Shown one piece after another: positions 8,828 through 17,028 of a DNA stretch of 35,495 nt. Location: positions 1 through 35,495 of the forward strand of contig JAFUHM010000007.1 of NCBI GenBank assembly GCA_017468865.1, in the 5' to 3' direction. Under the pieces are notes generated by a model. It ran no database searches, had not been told where the DNA came from, and saw only the letters and a list, made by a program, of their open reading frames with translations. The DNA comes from Oscillospiraceae bacterium. GTDB taxonomy: Bacteria; Bacillota; Clostridia; Oscillospirales; Ruminococcaceae. Numbering within the stretch: the stretch's first letter is position 1; each line of letters opens with the position of its first letter. The position numbers and the translations under genes were made by a program.

Positions 8828-11044
8828 ATGAAAAGGATACTGTATAAAAACCTGGACATCTACAATGAGGACACCTATCTGCACGGCGATATCCTGGTAG
8901 CGGACGGCGTGATAGAGCAGATAGGCGAAGTCGATGCGGCTGCAGACACAGTGTACGACTGCACGGGAATGATCGCAATGCCGGGGCTTTGCGATATACA
9001 CGTTCATTTCAGAGATCCCGGACAGACCCACAAGGAAGATATAATCACGGGATGTGCGGCTGCTGCGGCAGGCGGCGTCACTGCTGTGTGCGCCATGCCC
9101 AACACCTCCCCCGTATGCGATGATCCCAAGATCGCCGATTACGAGCGTGAGCGTGCCAAGGGCACGGGCATACACCTGTATCCCGTAGGTGCTACCACTG
9201 TCAATATGGCTGGTGAAAAGCTGTCAGACTTTGCGGCATACGCAGAAAACGGCATCACTATGGTATCTGACGACGGCCATCCCATCGCCAATGCGGAGGT
9301 GATGCGTCAGGCACTGGAGGAGTCGGAGAAATACGGCATCCTTGTGGCATCCCACTGTGAAGACCTTGACATCGTCAACGGCGGCATCATGAACAAGGGA
9401 CGTGTTTCTGAGGAGCTGGGAGTAAAAGGCATAGACAGGGCATCGGAGGACAGCATCGTTGCCCGTGAGATAGCCCTTGCGGACTCCTGCGGCGCAAGGA
9501 TACACATCTGTCACCTGTCCACGAAAGGCAGCCTTGATGCGGTGAGGGATGCAAAGAAGAGGGGCGTCAGAGTCACCTGCGAGACAGCGCCTCACTACTT
9601 CATGTGCAACGATACTCTCCTGCTCAAAAGGGATGCTGACTACCGCATGAACCCCCCTCTGCGTGACGAGAGCGACAGGCTTGCCATAATCGAGGGCGTA
9701 AAGGACGGGACTATCGACTGCATCATCACTGACCATGCGCCTCACACGGCGGAAGAGAAGAGCATATTCGAGACTGCTCCAAACGGTGTCGTGGGACTTG
9801 AAACTTCCTTTGCGGCGACACTCACCGCATTCGTGCATACAGGCCTTCTCCCCTATCAGTCGGTGGTAAGGCTCATGTCAGCAGAGCCCCGAAGGATCGC
9901 TCATATCCCCGAAGTGCGGATAGAGCAGGGAAAAGAAGCGGAATTCATCATAGCAGATCCCGATCTCGAATGGTATGTGGAGCCCGACAAGCTGAAGTCA
10001 CGCTCCCACAACTCCATATTCAAGGGACAGATACTCAAGGGAAAGGTAATGCTCACTGTAAGTGAGGGAAGGATAATATATATGGACGAACTTTTTGGAA
10101 GGGCTGCCCGCAACCCCATAGATGTGCTTTGTGCAAAGATCATCGAGAAGCAGAACCCCACGGTAGTGGGACTTGACCCCAAGCTTGAATACATACCCGA
10201 TCATATAAAGCTCGCCGCACTCGAAAAGCACGGCCCCGGCCTTAAAGCTGCGGCTGCTGCCATACTGCGGTTCAACAAGGAGATAATCGATGCGGTGTGC
10301 GACGTTGTCCCTGCCGTAAAGCCTCAGTCGGCATATTACGAGATGTACGGACATCACGGCGTAAAGACGCTTGAAAAGACCATCGAGTACGCAAAGGGCA
10401 AGGGACTGTTCGTTATACTCGACGGCAAGAGAAATGACATCGGTGCGACGATGCAGGCGTATTCGGCTGCATATCTGGGAAGCACGGATGTGTTCGGTCA
10501 GCAGACTGCGGCATTCGGTGCGGATGCCCTCACGGTGAACGGATACCTCGGCACGGACGGCATCACTCCCGCACTTGAAACGGGCGGTGCGATATTCGCA
10601 CTGGTCAAGACTTCCAACAAGTCCTCGGGTGAACTTCAGGACAGGCGCCTCTGTGACGGCAAGACCGTATATGAGACAATGGGCGATATGTGCGAGAAAT
10701 GGGGAAAAGACTTCATAGGCGACTGCGGCTATTCTTCGGTAGGTGCGGTGATAGGCGCTACATATCCCGAGATGCTGGCTGAGATGCGTGAAAAGCTCCC
10801 CCACACCTTCTTCCTCATACCCGGTTACGGTGCTCAGGGCGGCGGAGCCGAGGGCGTGGCAAAGGGATTTGACAAGAACGGACTCGGTGCCGTGGTCAAC
10901 TCCTCCCGTGCCGTTATGTGCGCATATAAGAAGGAAGGCTGCGACGAATACGACTTTGCAGGGGCTGCCCGCAGAGAAGTGCTCCGCATGAAGGAAGACA
11001 TCTGCTCGCACATCCCTCCCATAAAGTACCCCGAAAGGGACTGA
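8828..11044 (+). CDS. pyrC/pyrF: dihydroorotase-OMP decarboxylase fusion (PyrC-PyrF)
   Basis: One 738-residue frame joins two pyrimidine enzymes. Residues 1-418 are a type I dihydroorotase: metal ligands HVH (58-60) in CDIHVHFRDPG, SDDGHP, HICHLST, ETAPHYF and TDHAPH. It closes the dihydroorotate ring. Residues 419-738 are a type 2 orotidine-5'-phosphate decarboxylase: VVGLDPKLEYIPDH, AVKPQSAYYEMYGHHG, catalytic LDGKRNDIG and phosphate-binding IPGYGAQGG. It makes UMP. The junction has no linker: the dihydroorotase ends in the usual GRIIY and the next codon is the Met of a normal PyrF N-terminus (MDELFGRAARNPI). ATG 10082 is in frame and has AGGGAAGG (10065-10072) 9 nt upstream, so a free decarboxylase could also be made. 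The start at 8828 follows AGAGG (8818-8822). The two reactions are not consecutive in the pathway (PyrD and PyrE act between). Confidence 0.95.
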   Translation: MKRILYKNLDIYNEDTYLHGDILVADGVIEQIGEVDAAADTVYDCTGMIAMPGLCDIHVHFRDPGQTHKEDIITGCAAAAAGGVTAVCAMPNTSPVCDDPKIADYERERAKGTGIHLYPVGATTVNMAGEKLSDFAAYAENGITMVSDDGHPIANAEVMRQALEESEKYGILVASHCEDLDIVNGGIMNKGRVSEELGVKGIDRASEDSIVAREIALADSCGARIHICHLSTKGSLDAVRDAKKRGVRVTCETAPHYFMCNDTLLLKRDADYRMNPPLRDESDRLAIIEGVKDGTIDCIITDHAPHTAEEKSIFETAPNGVVGLETSFAATLTAFVHTGLLPYQSVVRLMSAEPRRIAHIPEVRIEQGKEAEFIIADPDLEWYVEPDKLKSRSHNSIFKGQILKGKVMLTVSEGRIIYMDELFGRAARNPIDVLCAKIIEKQNPTVVGLDPKLEYIPDHIKLAALEKHGPGLKAAAAAILRFNKEIIDAVCDVVPAVKPQSAYYEMYGHHGVKTLEKTIEYAKGKGLFVILDGKRNDIGATMQAYSAAYLGSTDVFGQQTAAFGADALTVNGYLGTDGITPALETGGAIFALVKTSNKSSGELQDRRLCDGKTVYETMGDMCEKWGKDFIGDCGYSSVGAVIGATYPEMLAEMREKLPHTFFLIPGYGAQGGGAEGVAKGFDKNGLGAVVNSSRAVMCAYKKEGCDEYDFAGAARREVLRMKEDICSHIPPIKYPERD

Positions 11045-11158
11045 TGCCGCATCTTCGGCAGGTCAAAGCCATTCCCGGCGCCCGCATACAAAGGCTTGCG
11101 GGCACAGGGAACAGCATGATAAAGCGTGACCTGATAGTAAAAATTTACAAATCGTATA

Positions 11159-11187
11159 TTGAATCTTAGCACGGAATATGTTAAAAT
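11159..11187 (+). promoter_or_regulatory. promoter of the YesM/YesN-type two-component genes
   Basis: TTGAAT (11159-11164), 17-nt spacer, TAAAAT (11182-11187). The leader is about 25 nt to the predicted AUC start. A stem without a U tract (11080-11086/11097-11103) lies upstream, after the pyrC-pyrF stop. Confidence 0.6.
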
Positions 11188-11217
11188 AACTATGTATGCA
11201 GAGGGGAGGAGTTTAAG

Positions 11218-12996
11218 ATCAGGATCAATTTTTTTGAGAAATCGAGCATCCGCAACCAGATCGTTACGATGTTTCTGATCGTTATGCTGCCCACCTTTGC
11301 GGCAAGTATATTCCTTCTCAACGGCATGAGGAACATCACCCGTGACAAGACCATCGAATCGGCTCTTGCCAAGGCGGACTCGCTCTCCTACTGGGTCAGC
11401 GAGATCGTATCCAACGGTGAACAGGCTGTATCCTCTGCCATGACCGATCCGACGATCACAGGCTTTCTCACAGAAGAGCATGAGGATCAGTCCTCATATT
11501 ACAAGTTCTATTCGGAGCACCGTCTGGACAAGCTCATCTCCCTGCCCGCATCAGCGGAGAATATGTTCATCTACGTCAGCCGTCCCGATTTCGTTTATTC
11601 GTCCTCTTTCCTGAAAACGGACTTTCAGACGGCAAGCTCCGCCTGGTATATCCAGGCGACAAGCAGCAGCGCACCTGTATGGGCTGTCGTACACGACCCT
11701 GTTGCCGACGGTCAGAGGCTCGCCTGCATAGGCTCTATCCGCTCGAACGGCGAGATCCTCGGCGTTGCCATGGTCACTATCTCAAACGACTGGATAGAAA
11801 ACGTCCCCCTTGATGATGCCATGTCCTACTCCTTTATGCTGAACGGAGTGGTGTATAATTCCGATGCGCCCAACATACTCCCCGGCACTGACCTGTCGGA
11901 CAAGAGGGACTATTATATCAACGACACATACAAGACATATGACACCAGTCTGTACGGGGTGCGGGGATACGGAGTTGTGAGAAACATCCGCATCGGTTCG
12001 GACGTTTACCAGATAGCCCTGTATCTTCCCAATCAGTCCATCGCATATGAGCTGGACAGGCTGTCCTTCATCTACGGCGGTTACTGTGCGCTGATGGTGG
12101 TGCTCTCTCTTCTGATAATACTGCTGTTCACATCCACCTTCTCCGCAAGGATAAAGACCCTGTCGGACAAGATGCACAAGGTGGCTGACGGTGACTTCAA
12201 CGTGTCATTCAATGACAGCGGCACGGACGAGATCTCCCTGCTGTACGACGACCTTTCGCTGATGATCTCCAACATGAGGCGGCTCATCAACGACAACTAT
12301 GAGGCTAAGCTCCAGGGTGAGGCCATCAAGTTCACGCAGATGGAGGCGGAGTTCAAGGCACTGTCAAGCCAGATAAACCCCCACTTTCTGTACAACACCC
12401 TTGAGACCATACGCATGAAGGCGTATGTGAACAACGACAAGGAAACTGCGGATCTGGTGAAGAAGCTGGGCAAGTTCATGAGGCGCTGCCTTGAATTCAA
12501 GGACACCGAAGTGACGCTCAAGAGCGAACTGGAGTTCACAAAGGCTTATCTGGAACTTCAGCAGGCAAGATTCGGCGACCGCATCACCTACCATATCTAT
12601 TCTGAGGTGGATGGTGAATACATGATACTTCCGCTGCTCATACAGCCCCTGGTGGAGAACGCATTCGTTCACGGAGTTGAGGCTTCAAAGGGCGGAGGAA
12701 AGATAGATATCCGTGTGGTATATCACAATGAATATGTGTTCGTGGACGTGTCGGACAACGGTCAGGGTATGTCCGAAGAAAGGCTGAAGGAGCTTGAACA
12801 CAAGCTGGAAGTGAGCGACACTTCATCCGGCAAGAGCATCGGCCTTACAAACGTACACAAGCGCATACAGATGTATCACGGCAATAAATACGGCATGAAA
12901 GTGACATCGACGGAGGGACAGGGAACTACCATAAGGCTCACGCTCCCCAGAGAACCCGAAAAGGGACTTATGGGAGGAGCGAGCCAGGAAAAATAA
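11218..12996 (+). CDS. YesM-type sensor histidine kinase
   Basis: Membrane sensor kinase of 592 residues if it starts at ATC 11218. TM1 is at about 15-36, followed by an extracellular sensing region of ~240 residues that looks Cache-like. TM2 is at about 270-300, then HAMP (KTLSDKMHKVADGDFNVSF). The His_kinase domain has the phosphoacceptor in SSQINPHFLYNTLETIRMKA, and the ATPase has PLVENAFVHG, DNGQGM and GKSIGLTNVHKRI. The best ribosome site, GGGGAGGAG (11203-11211), sits 6 nt before ATC 11218, and the frame from there reads IRINFFEKSSIRNQIV, a typical N-terminus for the family. The first ATG, 11269, has no such site but still keeps most of TM1. Family members often regulate carbohydrate uptake with the adjacent AraC-type regulator; no transporter is beside it here. 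Confidence 0.9.
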   Translation: MRINFFEKSSIRNQIVTMFLIVMLPTFAASIFLLNGMRNITRDKTIESALAKADSLSYWVSEIVSNGEQAVSSAMTDPTITGFLTEEHEDQSSYYKFYSEHRLDKLISLPASAENMFIYVSRPDFVYSSSFLKTDFQTASSAWYIQATSSSAPVWAVVHDPVADGQRLACIGSIRSNGEILGVAMVTISNDWIENVPLDDAMSYSFMLNGVVYNSDAPNILPGTDLSDKRDYYINDTYKTYDTSLYGVRGYGVVRNIRIGSDVYQIALYLPNQSIAYELDRLSFIYGGYCALMVVLSLLIILLFTSTFSARIKTLSDKMHKVADGDFNVSFNDSGTDEISLLYDDLSLMISNMRRLINDNYEAKLQGEAIKFTQMEAEFKALSSQINPHFLYNTLETIRMKAYVNNDKETADLVKKLGKFMRRCLEFKDTEVTLKSELEFTKAYLELQQARFGDRITYHIYSEVDGEYMILPLLIQPLVENAFVHGVEASKGGGKIDIRVVYHNEYVFVDVSDNGQGMSEERLKELEHKLEVSDTSSGKSIGLTNVHKRIQMYHGNKYGMKVTSTEGQGTTIRLTLPREPEKGLMGGASQEK

Positions 12997-13045
12997 CGCA
13001 GACAGGCGCTCACTGCTATAAGTGACGGGAATATCGGAGGGAAAT

Positions 13046-14557
13046 ATGCTCAAGGTACTGCTTGTAGATGATGAGCCGAATGTCAGAGCCGGCATAAAGA
13101 TGATGATACCTTGGGTCGAGATCGGCTGTGAGGTGATCGGTGAAGCTGATGACGGTGACGACGGGCTCACAAAGATCATGAATCTGCATCCCGACATCGT
13201 TATTGCCGACATAAAGATGCCCGGCAAGACGGGCATTGAAATGACGGAGGCGGCGAAGGCTCTCGGTTTCAAGGGCAAGGTCATCATACTTTCGGGCTAC
13301 TCGGATTTCTCATACGCAAAGGATGCGATCCAGCTCGGCGTGGAGAACTTCATACTGAAGCCCGTAGATGAGGACGAGCTGACTGAGGCGATAGATGCCG
13401 CAGGGAAGAAGTTGACGAAGGAACGGGAACACAGCATCAGGCAGCAGATCGGCAAGGAATACATAAATGAACAGATGATCATGGGCGTATTCTTCGGGAA
13501 CGAGGAATATGTTGCGAGATTTGAGAGCGAGTACGATCAGCTCGGTTTCATGACTGCCATCATTGCGGACAACAGCGCAAGTCAGGGTGCGGTCTATTCC
13601 GATGTGCGTGCCTTCTTCGATTCGGTGGTGAATGTGGATATCATCCGCATCGACATAACGGGCGTGCTGGGGATACTGTTCAAGAGCTGGAACAAGAACG
13701 ATGTATATGCGGTGCTTGCAAGGCTGTACGACAGTCTGAAGGGAAATGTGTACATAGCCTGCGGCGACTATGTGCTGGATGCCCCGAACATCCGCAATTC
13801 CTATGCGACCGCCGATCATCTTTACCGCTGCAAGTTCATATACGACAGCGGCAGAGTGGTCACTGCGGAGGATATACACAGGCGTGAGGAGGATGCACCC
13901 GATTATCCCGAACGTGTATATGCCTTCATGGAGATAAACGACAAGACGAAGATGTGCGCACTTCTGGATAATTTCCGTATGTCGCTCCAGTTCAGGGGAA
14001 ACACTCCGGAGAAGGCAAAGGTGAGCTGCCTGACCCTTATCATGGACATACGTTCAAGGATAATGAGGGCGGCGGCGGACAAGAAGCCCGAAACGCTCAT
14101 CTCGGACGAGTTCCTCAAGTCACTCGAGGAATCCCCCTCCCTGAGCAAAATGGCGGAGTCGATAAAGAACATACTGTGTGAAGTGTCCGACACCTGCTTT
14201 GCAAACTCCACAAGATCGAACATGGAGCGTGTGGTGCAGTACATAAAGACCAACTACAACAGGGAGCTCAGGCTCGGCACTCTGGCACAGATATTCGGAT
14301 ACAACAGCGCATATCTGGGGAAGGTCTTCCACCAGTACACGGGTGAGAACTTCAACAACTATCTTGATAACATACGCATCACGGAGGCTAAACGGCTTCT
14401 CCGTGACGGTGATTATAAAGTAAAGGAAGTGGCTCGCATGGTGGGCTATCCCAACATAAACTACTTCCATAACAAATTCAAGGAATCGACCGGTATGCCG
14501 CCTCTGAGCTTCAAGAAGCAGTTCGGCGGGAGCGACGGCGATGACAGTGAGGAGTGA
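13046..14557 (+). CDS. YesN-type response regulator with AraC DNA-binding domain
   Basis: Cognate partner of the preceding kinase (49 nt gap, same operon). The 503-residue protein begins with a receiver domain: acidic pair D8-D9, phosphoacceptor Asp55 in DIVIADIKMPG, and Lys in FILKPVDEDEL. A middle region of ~250 residues has no clear family. The last ~100 residues hold two helix-turn-helix units of the AraC type (RLGTLAQIFGYNSAYLGKVF and KVKEVARMVGYPNINYFHNKFKE). Start chosen at ATG 13046 because GGAGGG (13036-13041) precedes it; a GTG at 13022 is less good. It likely activates target genes elsewhere. Confidence 0.92.
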   Translation: MLKVLLVDDEPNVRAGIKMMIPWVEIGCEVIGEADDGDDGLTKIMNLHPDIVIADIKMPGKTGIEMTEAAKALGFKGKVIILSGYSDFSYAKDAIQLGVENFILKPVDEDELTEAIDAAGKKLTKEREHSIRQQIGKEYINEQMIMGVFFGNEEYVARFESEYDQLGFMTAIIADNSASQGAVYSDVRAFFDSVVNVDIIRIDITGVLGILFKSWNKNDVYAVLARLYDSLKGNVYIACGDYVLDAPNIRNSYATADHLYRCKFIYDSGRVVTAEDIHRREEDAPDYPERVYAFMEINDKTKMCALLDNFRMSLQFRGNTPEKAKVSCLTLIMDIRSRIMRAAADKKPETLISDEFLKSLEESPSLSKMAESIKNILCEVSDTCFANSTRSNMERVVQYIKTNYNRELRLGTLAQIFGYNSAYLGKVFHQYTGENFNNYLDNIRITEAKRLLRDGDYKVKEVARMVGYPNINYFHNKFKESTGMPPLSFKKQFGGSDGDDSEE

Positions 14558-14603
14558 TGACAAATAACCAAGGCAGCACGTTTTCAGGACTGCCCGAAAC
14601 ACA

Positions 14604-14615
14604 GACCATATGGTC
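14604..14615. promoter_or_regulatory. perfect 12-bp palindrome upstream of nfnA, possible operator
   Basis: GACCATATGGTC lies between the YesN-type gene and nfnA. A second inverted repeat GGGAAT/ATTCCC (14639-14644, 14655-14660) lies closer to the gene. No clear -35/-10 pair was found, so the operator role is a guess. Intergenic region 14558-14683 holds no gene. Confidence 0.3.
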
Positions 14616-14683
14616 ATATGACGAATGTTTAGAATGAGGGGAATCATTTAGGACATTCCCATAAAATACAGGAGGAATCGTCA

Positions 14684-15520
14684 ATGTATAAGATCGTGAG
14701 AAAAAAGGTCCTCAATCCTACTGTCATACTGATGGATATCGAGGCTCCTGCCGTTGCAAGGAAGGCAGAACCCGGTCAGTTCATCATCCTGCGCACCGAT
14801 GAGGAGGGGGAAAGGATACCCCTTACAGTGGGCGACTATGACAGGGAGAAGGGAACAGTCACCATTATTTTCCAGGTGGTAGGCGCTACTACGGAAAAGC
14901 TGGCACATATGGAAGAAGGCGACTATCTGAAGGACTTTGCAGGACCTCTGGGCAATGCAACGGAAACTGACGGGCTCAAGAAGGTCGCAGTCGTGGGCGG
15001 CGGAGTCGGATGCGCCATAGCATACCCCATTGCTAAGAAGCTCCATGAGATAGGCTGCGAGGTACATTCCATAGTCGGCTTCCGCAACAAGGATCTGGTG
15101 ATCCTGGAGGACGAATTCAAAGTCTGTTCCGATAAGTTCGTGATGATGACGGATGACGGCTCCTACGGGTCGAAGGGTCTTGTCACGAATGCACTCAAGG
15201 ATCTTATAGAGAGCGGCGAGAAATACGATGAGGTCATCGCTATCGGTCCTATAATAATGATGAAGTTCGTTGCGGCTGTGACGAAGGAATACGGGATAAA
15301 GACAGTCGTTTCCATGAACCCTGTCATGATCGACGGCACGGGGATGTGCGGAGGATGCCGTCTGACGGTAGGCGGAGAGACTAAGTTTGCCTGCGTGGAC
15401 GGTCCCGACTTTGACGGACATCTGGTAGACTATGATGAGGCTATGGTAAGGGCAGCCATGTACAAGCCCTTTGAGCGTGAGCAGCACGAAGAGACCTGCC
15501 GTCTTTTCGAGAAAGTCTGA
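14684..15520 (+). CDS. nfnA: NADH-dependent ferredoxin:NADP+ oxidoreductase, alpha subunit
   Basis: Small subunit (278 residues) of the electron-bifurcating transhydrogenase. It couples NADH and reduced ferredoxin oxidation to NADP+ reduction. It has a ferredoxin-reductase fold: FAD domain with AEPGQFIILRT and PLTVGDYD, nucleotide-binding loop VAVVGGGVGCAIAYPIAKKL, and a C-terminal 2Fe-2S site in MIDGTGMCGGCRLTV...FACVDGP. That site has three Cys, with an Asp available as the fourth ligand as known for this family. The fold is shared with PyrK and sulfide dehydrogenase subunits. The immediate neighbour nfnB (12 nt downstream) decides the assignment. Site AGGAGG lies ahead of the ATG. Cytoplasmic. 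Confidence 0.9.
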   Translation: MYKIVRKKVLNPTVILMDIEAPAVARKAEPGQFIILRTDEEGERIPLTVGDYDREKGTVTIIFQVVGATTEKLAHMEEGDYLKDFAGPLGNATETDGLKKVAVVGGGVGCAIAYPIAKKLHEIGCEVHSIVGFRNKDLVILEDEFKVCSDKFVMMTDDGSYGSKGLVTNALKDLIESGEKYDEVIAIGPIIMMKFVAAVTKEYGIKTVVSMNPVMIDGTGMCGGCRLTVGGETKFACVDGPDFDGHLVDYDEAMVRAAMYKPFEREQHEETCRLFEKV

Positions 15521-15532
15521 TGGAGGTGCAAG

Positions 15533-16927
15533 ATGGCTAAGCCTAATATGTCCCTTGTGAAGAATCCCATGCCCTCACAGGAACCCGATGTAAGAAACAA
15601 GAACTTCAAGGAAGTTGCTCTGGGATACACCGCTGAAATGGCTGTGGACGAGGCAAAGAGATGCCTCGGCTGCAAGGCTATGCCCTGTGTGGGCGGATGT
15701 CCCGTAAAGATAGATATACCTTCTTTCATAAAGCATATTGCGGAAGGTGAGTTTGAGGAAGCATATCAGGTGATCGCAAAGTCCTCTTCTCTGCCTGCGG
15801 TCTGCGGAAGAGTATGTCCTCAGGAGACACAGTGCGAAGGTGTCTGTGTAAGAGGCAAGAAGGGCGATCCTGTCGGCATAGGACGACTCGAAAGATTTGC
15901 AGCCGACTATCACAATGCCAATGCCACCGAAAAGCCCGTGAAGCCTGAGTCCAACGGCAAAAAGGTAGCTGTGATCGGTGCAGGTCCCGCAGGCCTTACC
16001 TGTGCGGGCGACCTTGCGAAGGCAGGCTACGATGTGACCATATTTGAGGCTCTTCACATGGCGGGCGGCGTGCTTGTATACGGTATCCCCGAATTCCGTC
16101 TGCCCAAATCCATCGTGGAGCGTGAGATAGACGGACTGCGTGATCTGGGCGTGAAGATCGAGACAAATGTCATCATCGGACGCACCATCACGATAGATGA
16201 ACTGTTTGAGGACGGATTTGAGGCGGTGTTCATAGGCTCCGGCGCAGGTCTTCCCAACTTCATGAAGATACCCGGAGAGAACCTGAAGGGCGTGTATTCC
16301 GCAAATGAGTTCCTTACCCGTGTGAACCTGATGAAGGCTTACAAGCAGGGAAGTGCGACTCCCATAAAGAAGTCTGACCGTGTGGCGGTAGTAGGCGGCG
16401 GAAACGTGGCTATGGATGCAGCCAGGTCGGCGCTCAGACTTGGTGCGAAGGAAGTATATATAGTTTACCGCAGAGGTGAAGAGGAGCTTCCCGCCCGAAA
16501 GGAAGAGATCGAGCACGCCAAGGAAGAGGGCATCATATTCAAGACCCTGACCACCCCCATAAAGATACTTGGCGATGAGAACAGCGTCGTATGCGGCATG
16601 GAATGTATTTCCATGGAGCTGGGCGAACCTGATGATTCAGGCAGGCGCAGACCCATAAAGATAGAGGGCTCGGAACACGTTATCGACGTGGACTGCGTGA
16701 TAATGGCGATCGGCACGTCTCCCAATCCCCTTATCAAGAACACCACCAAGGGACTTGATACGAACAAGTGGGGCTGCATAGTGGCAGACGAAAGCACGGG
16801 GCTCACTTCCCGTGAGGGCGTATATGCAGGCGGCGATGCGGTGACAGGTGCGGCTACCGTTATACTTGCGATGGGTGCCGGCAAGACTGCTGCTGCCTCG
16901 ATAGACAGCTACATCAAGTCAAAATAA
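15533..16927 (+). CDS. nfnB: NADH-dependent ferredoxin:NADP+ oxidoreductase, beta subunit
   Basis: Large subunit (464 residues), homologous to the small subunit of NADPH-glutamate synthase. The N-terminal Cys-rich domain binds two 4Fe-4S clusters (CLGCKAMPCVGGCPVKIDIPSF and CGRVCPQETQCEGVC). The FAD-binding fold starts at VIGAGPAGLTCAGDLAKAGY, and the NADPH-binding fold has VVGGGNVAMDAARSALRLGA and VYRRGEEELPARKEE. The C-terminal GGDAVTGAATVILAMGAGK closes the FAD site. No glutamate synthase large subunit is adjacent and nfnA is, so NfnB is preferred over GltD. GGAGGTG lies upstream of the ATG. In a fermenter, the complex supplies NADPH. Confidence 0.92.
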   Translation: MAKPNMSLVKNPMPSQEPDVRNKNFKEVALGYTAEMAVDEAKRCLGCKAMPCVGGCPVKIDIPSFIKHIAEGEFEEAYQVIAKSSSLPAVCGRVCPQETQCEGVCVRGKKGDPVGIGRLERFAADYHNANATEKPVKPESNGKKVAVIGAGPAGLTCAGDLAKAGYDVTIFEALHMAGGVLVYGIPEFRLPKSIVEREIDGLRDLGVKIETNVIIGRTITIDELFEDGFEAVFIGSGAGLPNFMKIPGENLKGVYSANEFLTRVNLMKAYKQGSATPIKKSDRVAVVGGGNVAMDAARSALRLGAKEVYIVYRRGEEELPARKEEIEHAKEEGIIFKTLTTPIKILGDENSVVCGMECISMELGEPDDSGRRRPIKIEGSEHVIDVDCVIMAIGTSPNPLIKNTTKGLDTNKWGCIVADESTGLTSREGVYAGGDAVTGAATVILAMGAGKTAAASIDSYIKSK

Positions 16928-16987
16928 GGACATCAGTCATCCCCCTTTCCGGTCAGCGGATGAGTATAGACCCGTGACAAATACCAT

Positions 16988-17011
16988 CAGCCGACAGGTG
17001 ACTGTCGGCTG
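16988..17011 (+). other. stable hairpin in the leader of the AraC-type gene
   Basis: A perfect 10-bp stem CAGCCGACAG/CTGTCGGCTG with a GTGA tetraloop ends 8 nt before the ribosome site GGAGGG (17020-17025). There is no U tract, so it is not a normal terminator. It may be a 3' stabiliser for nfnB mRNA or affect translation of the next gene. Confidence 0.6.
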
Positions 17012-17028
17012 AAACTTACGGAGGGCAT

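Noticed and set aside
8578..8847. Plus-strand open frame of 89 codons before pyrC
   Set aside because: TTG start, no ribosome site, crosses the pyrC promoter, no recognisable protein.
9998..11011. Minus-strand open frame of 337 codons opposite pyrF
   Set aside because: Antisense shadow of a strongly conserved enzyme; no start signals.
11045..11103. Hairpins TGCCG/CGGCA and GCCCGCA/TGCGGGC as a terminator of pyrC-pyrF
   Set aside because: Neither has a U tract; termination here is not supported by sequence alone.
14684..15520. PyrK (dihydroorotate dehydrogenase electron-transfer subunit), given the nearby pyrC-pyrF
   Set aside because: No pyrD is adjacent, and nfnB follows directly; the pair matches NfnAB.
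15575..16516. Minus-strand open frame of 313 codons across nfnB
   Set aside because: Shadow of nfnB, whose iron-sulfur and FAD motifs are clear.
15533..16927. GltD, small subunit of glutamate synthase
   Set aside because: No large subunit is present and the partner upstream is NfnA-like.
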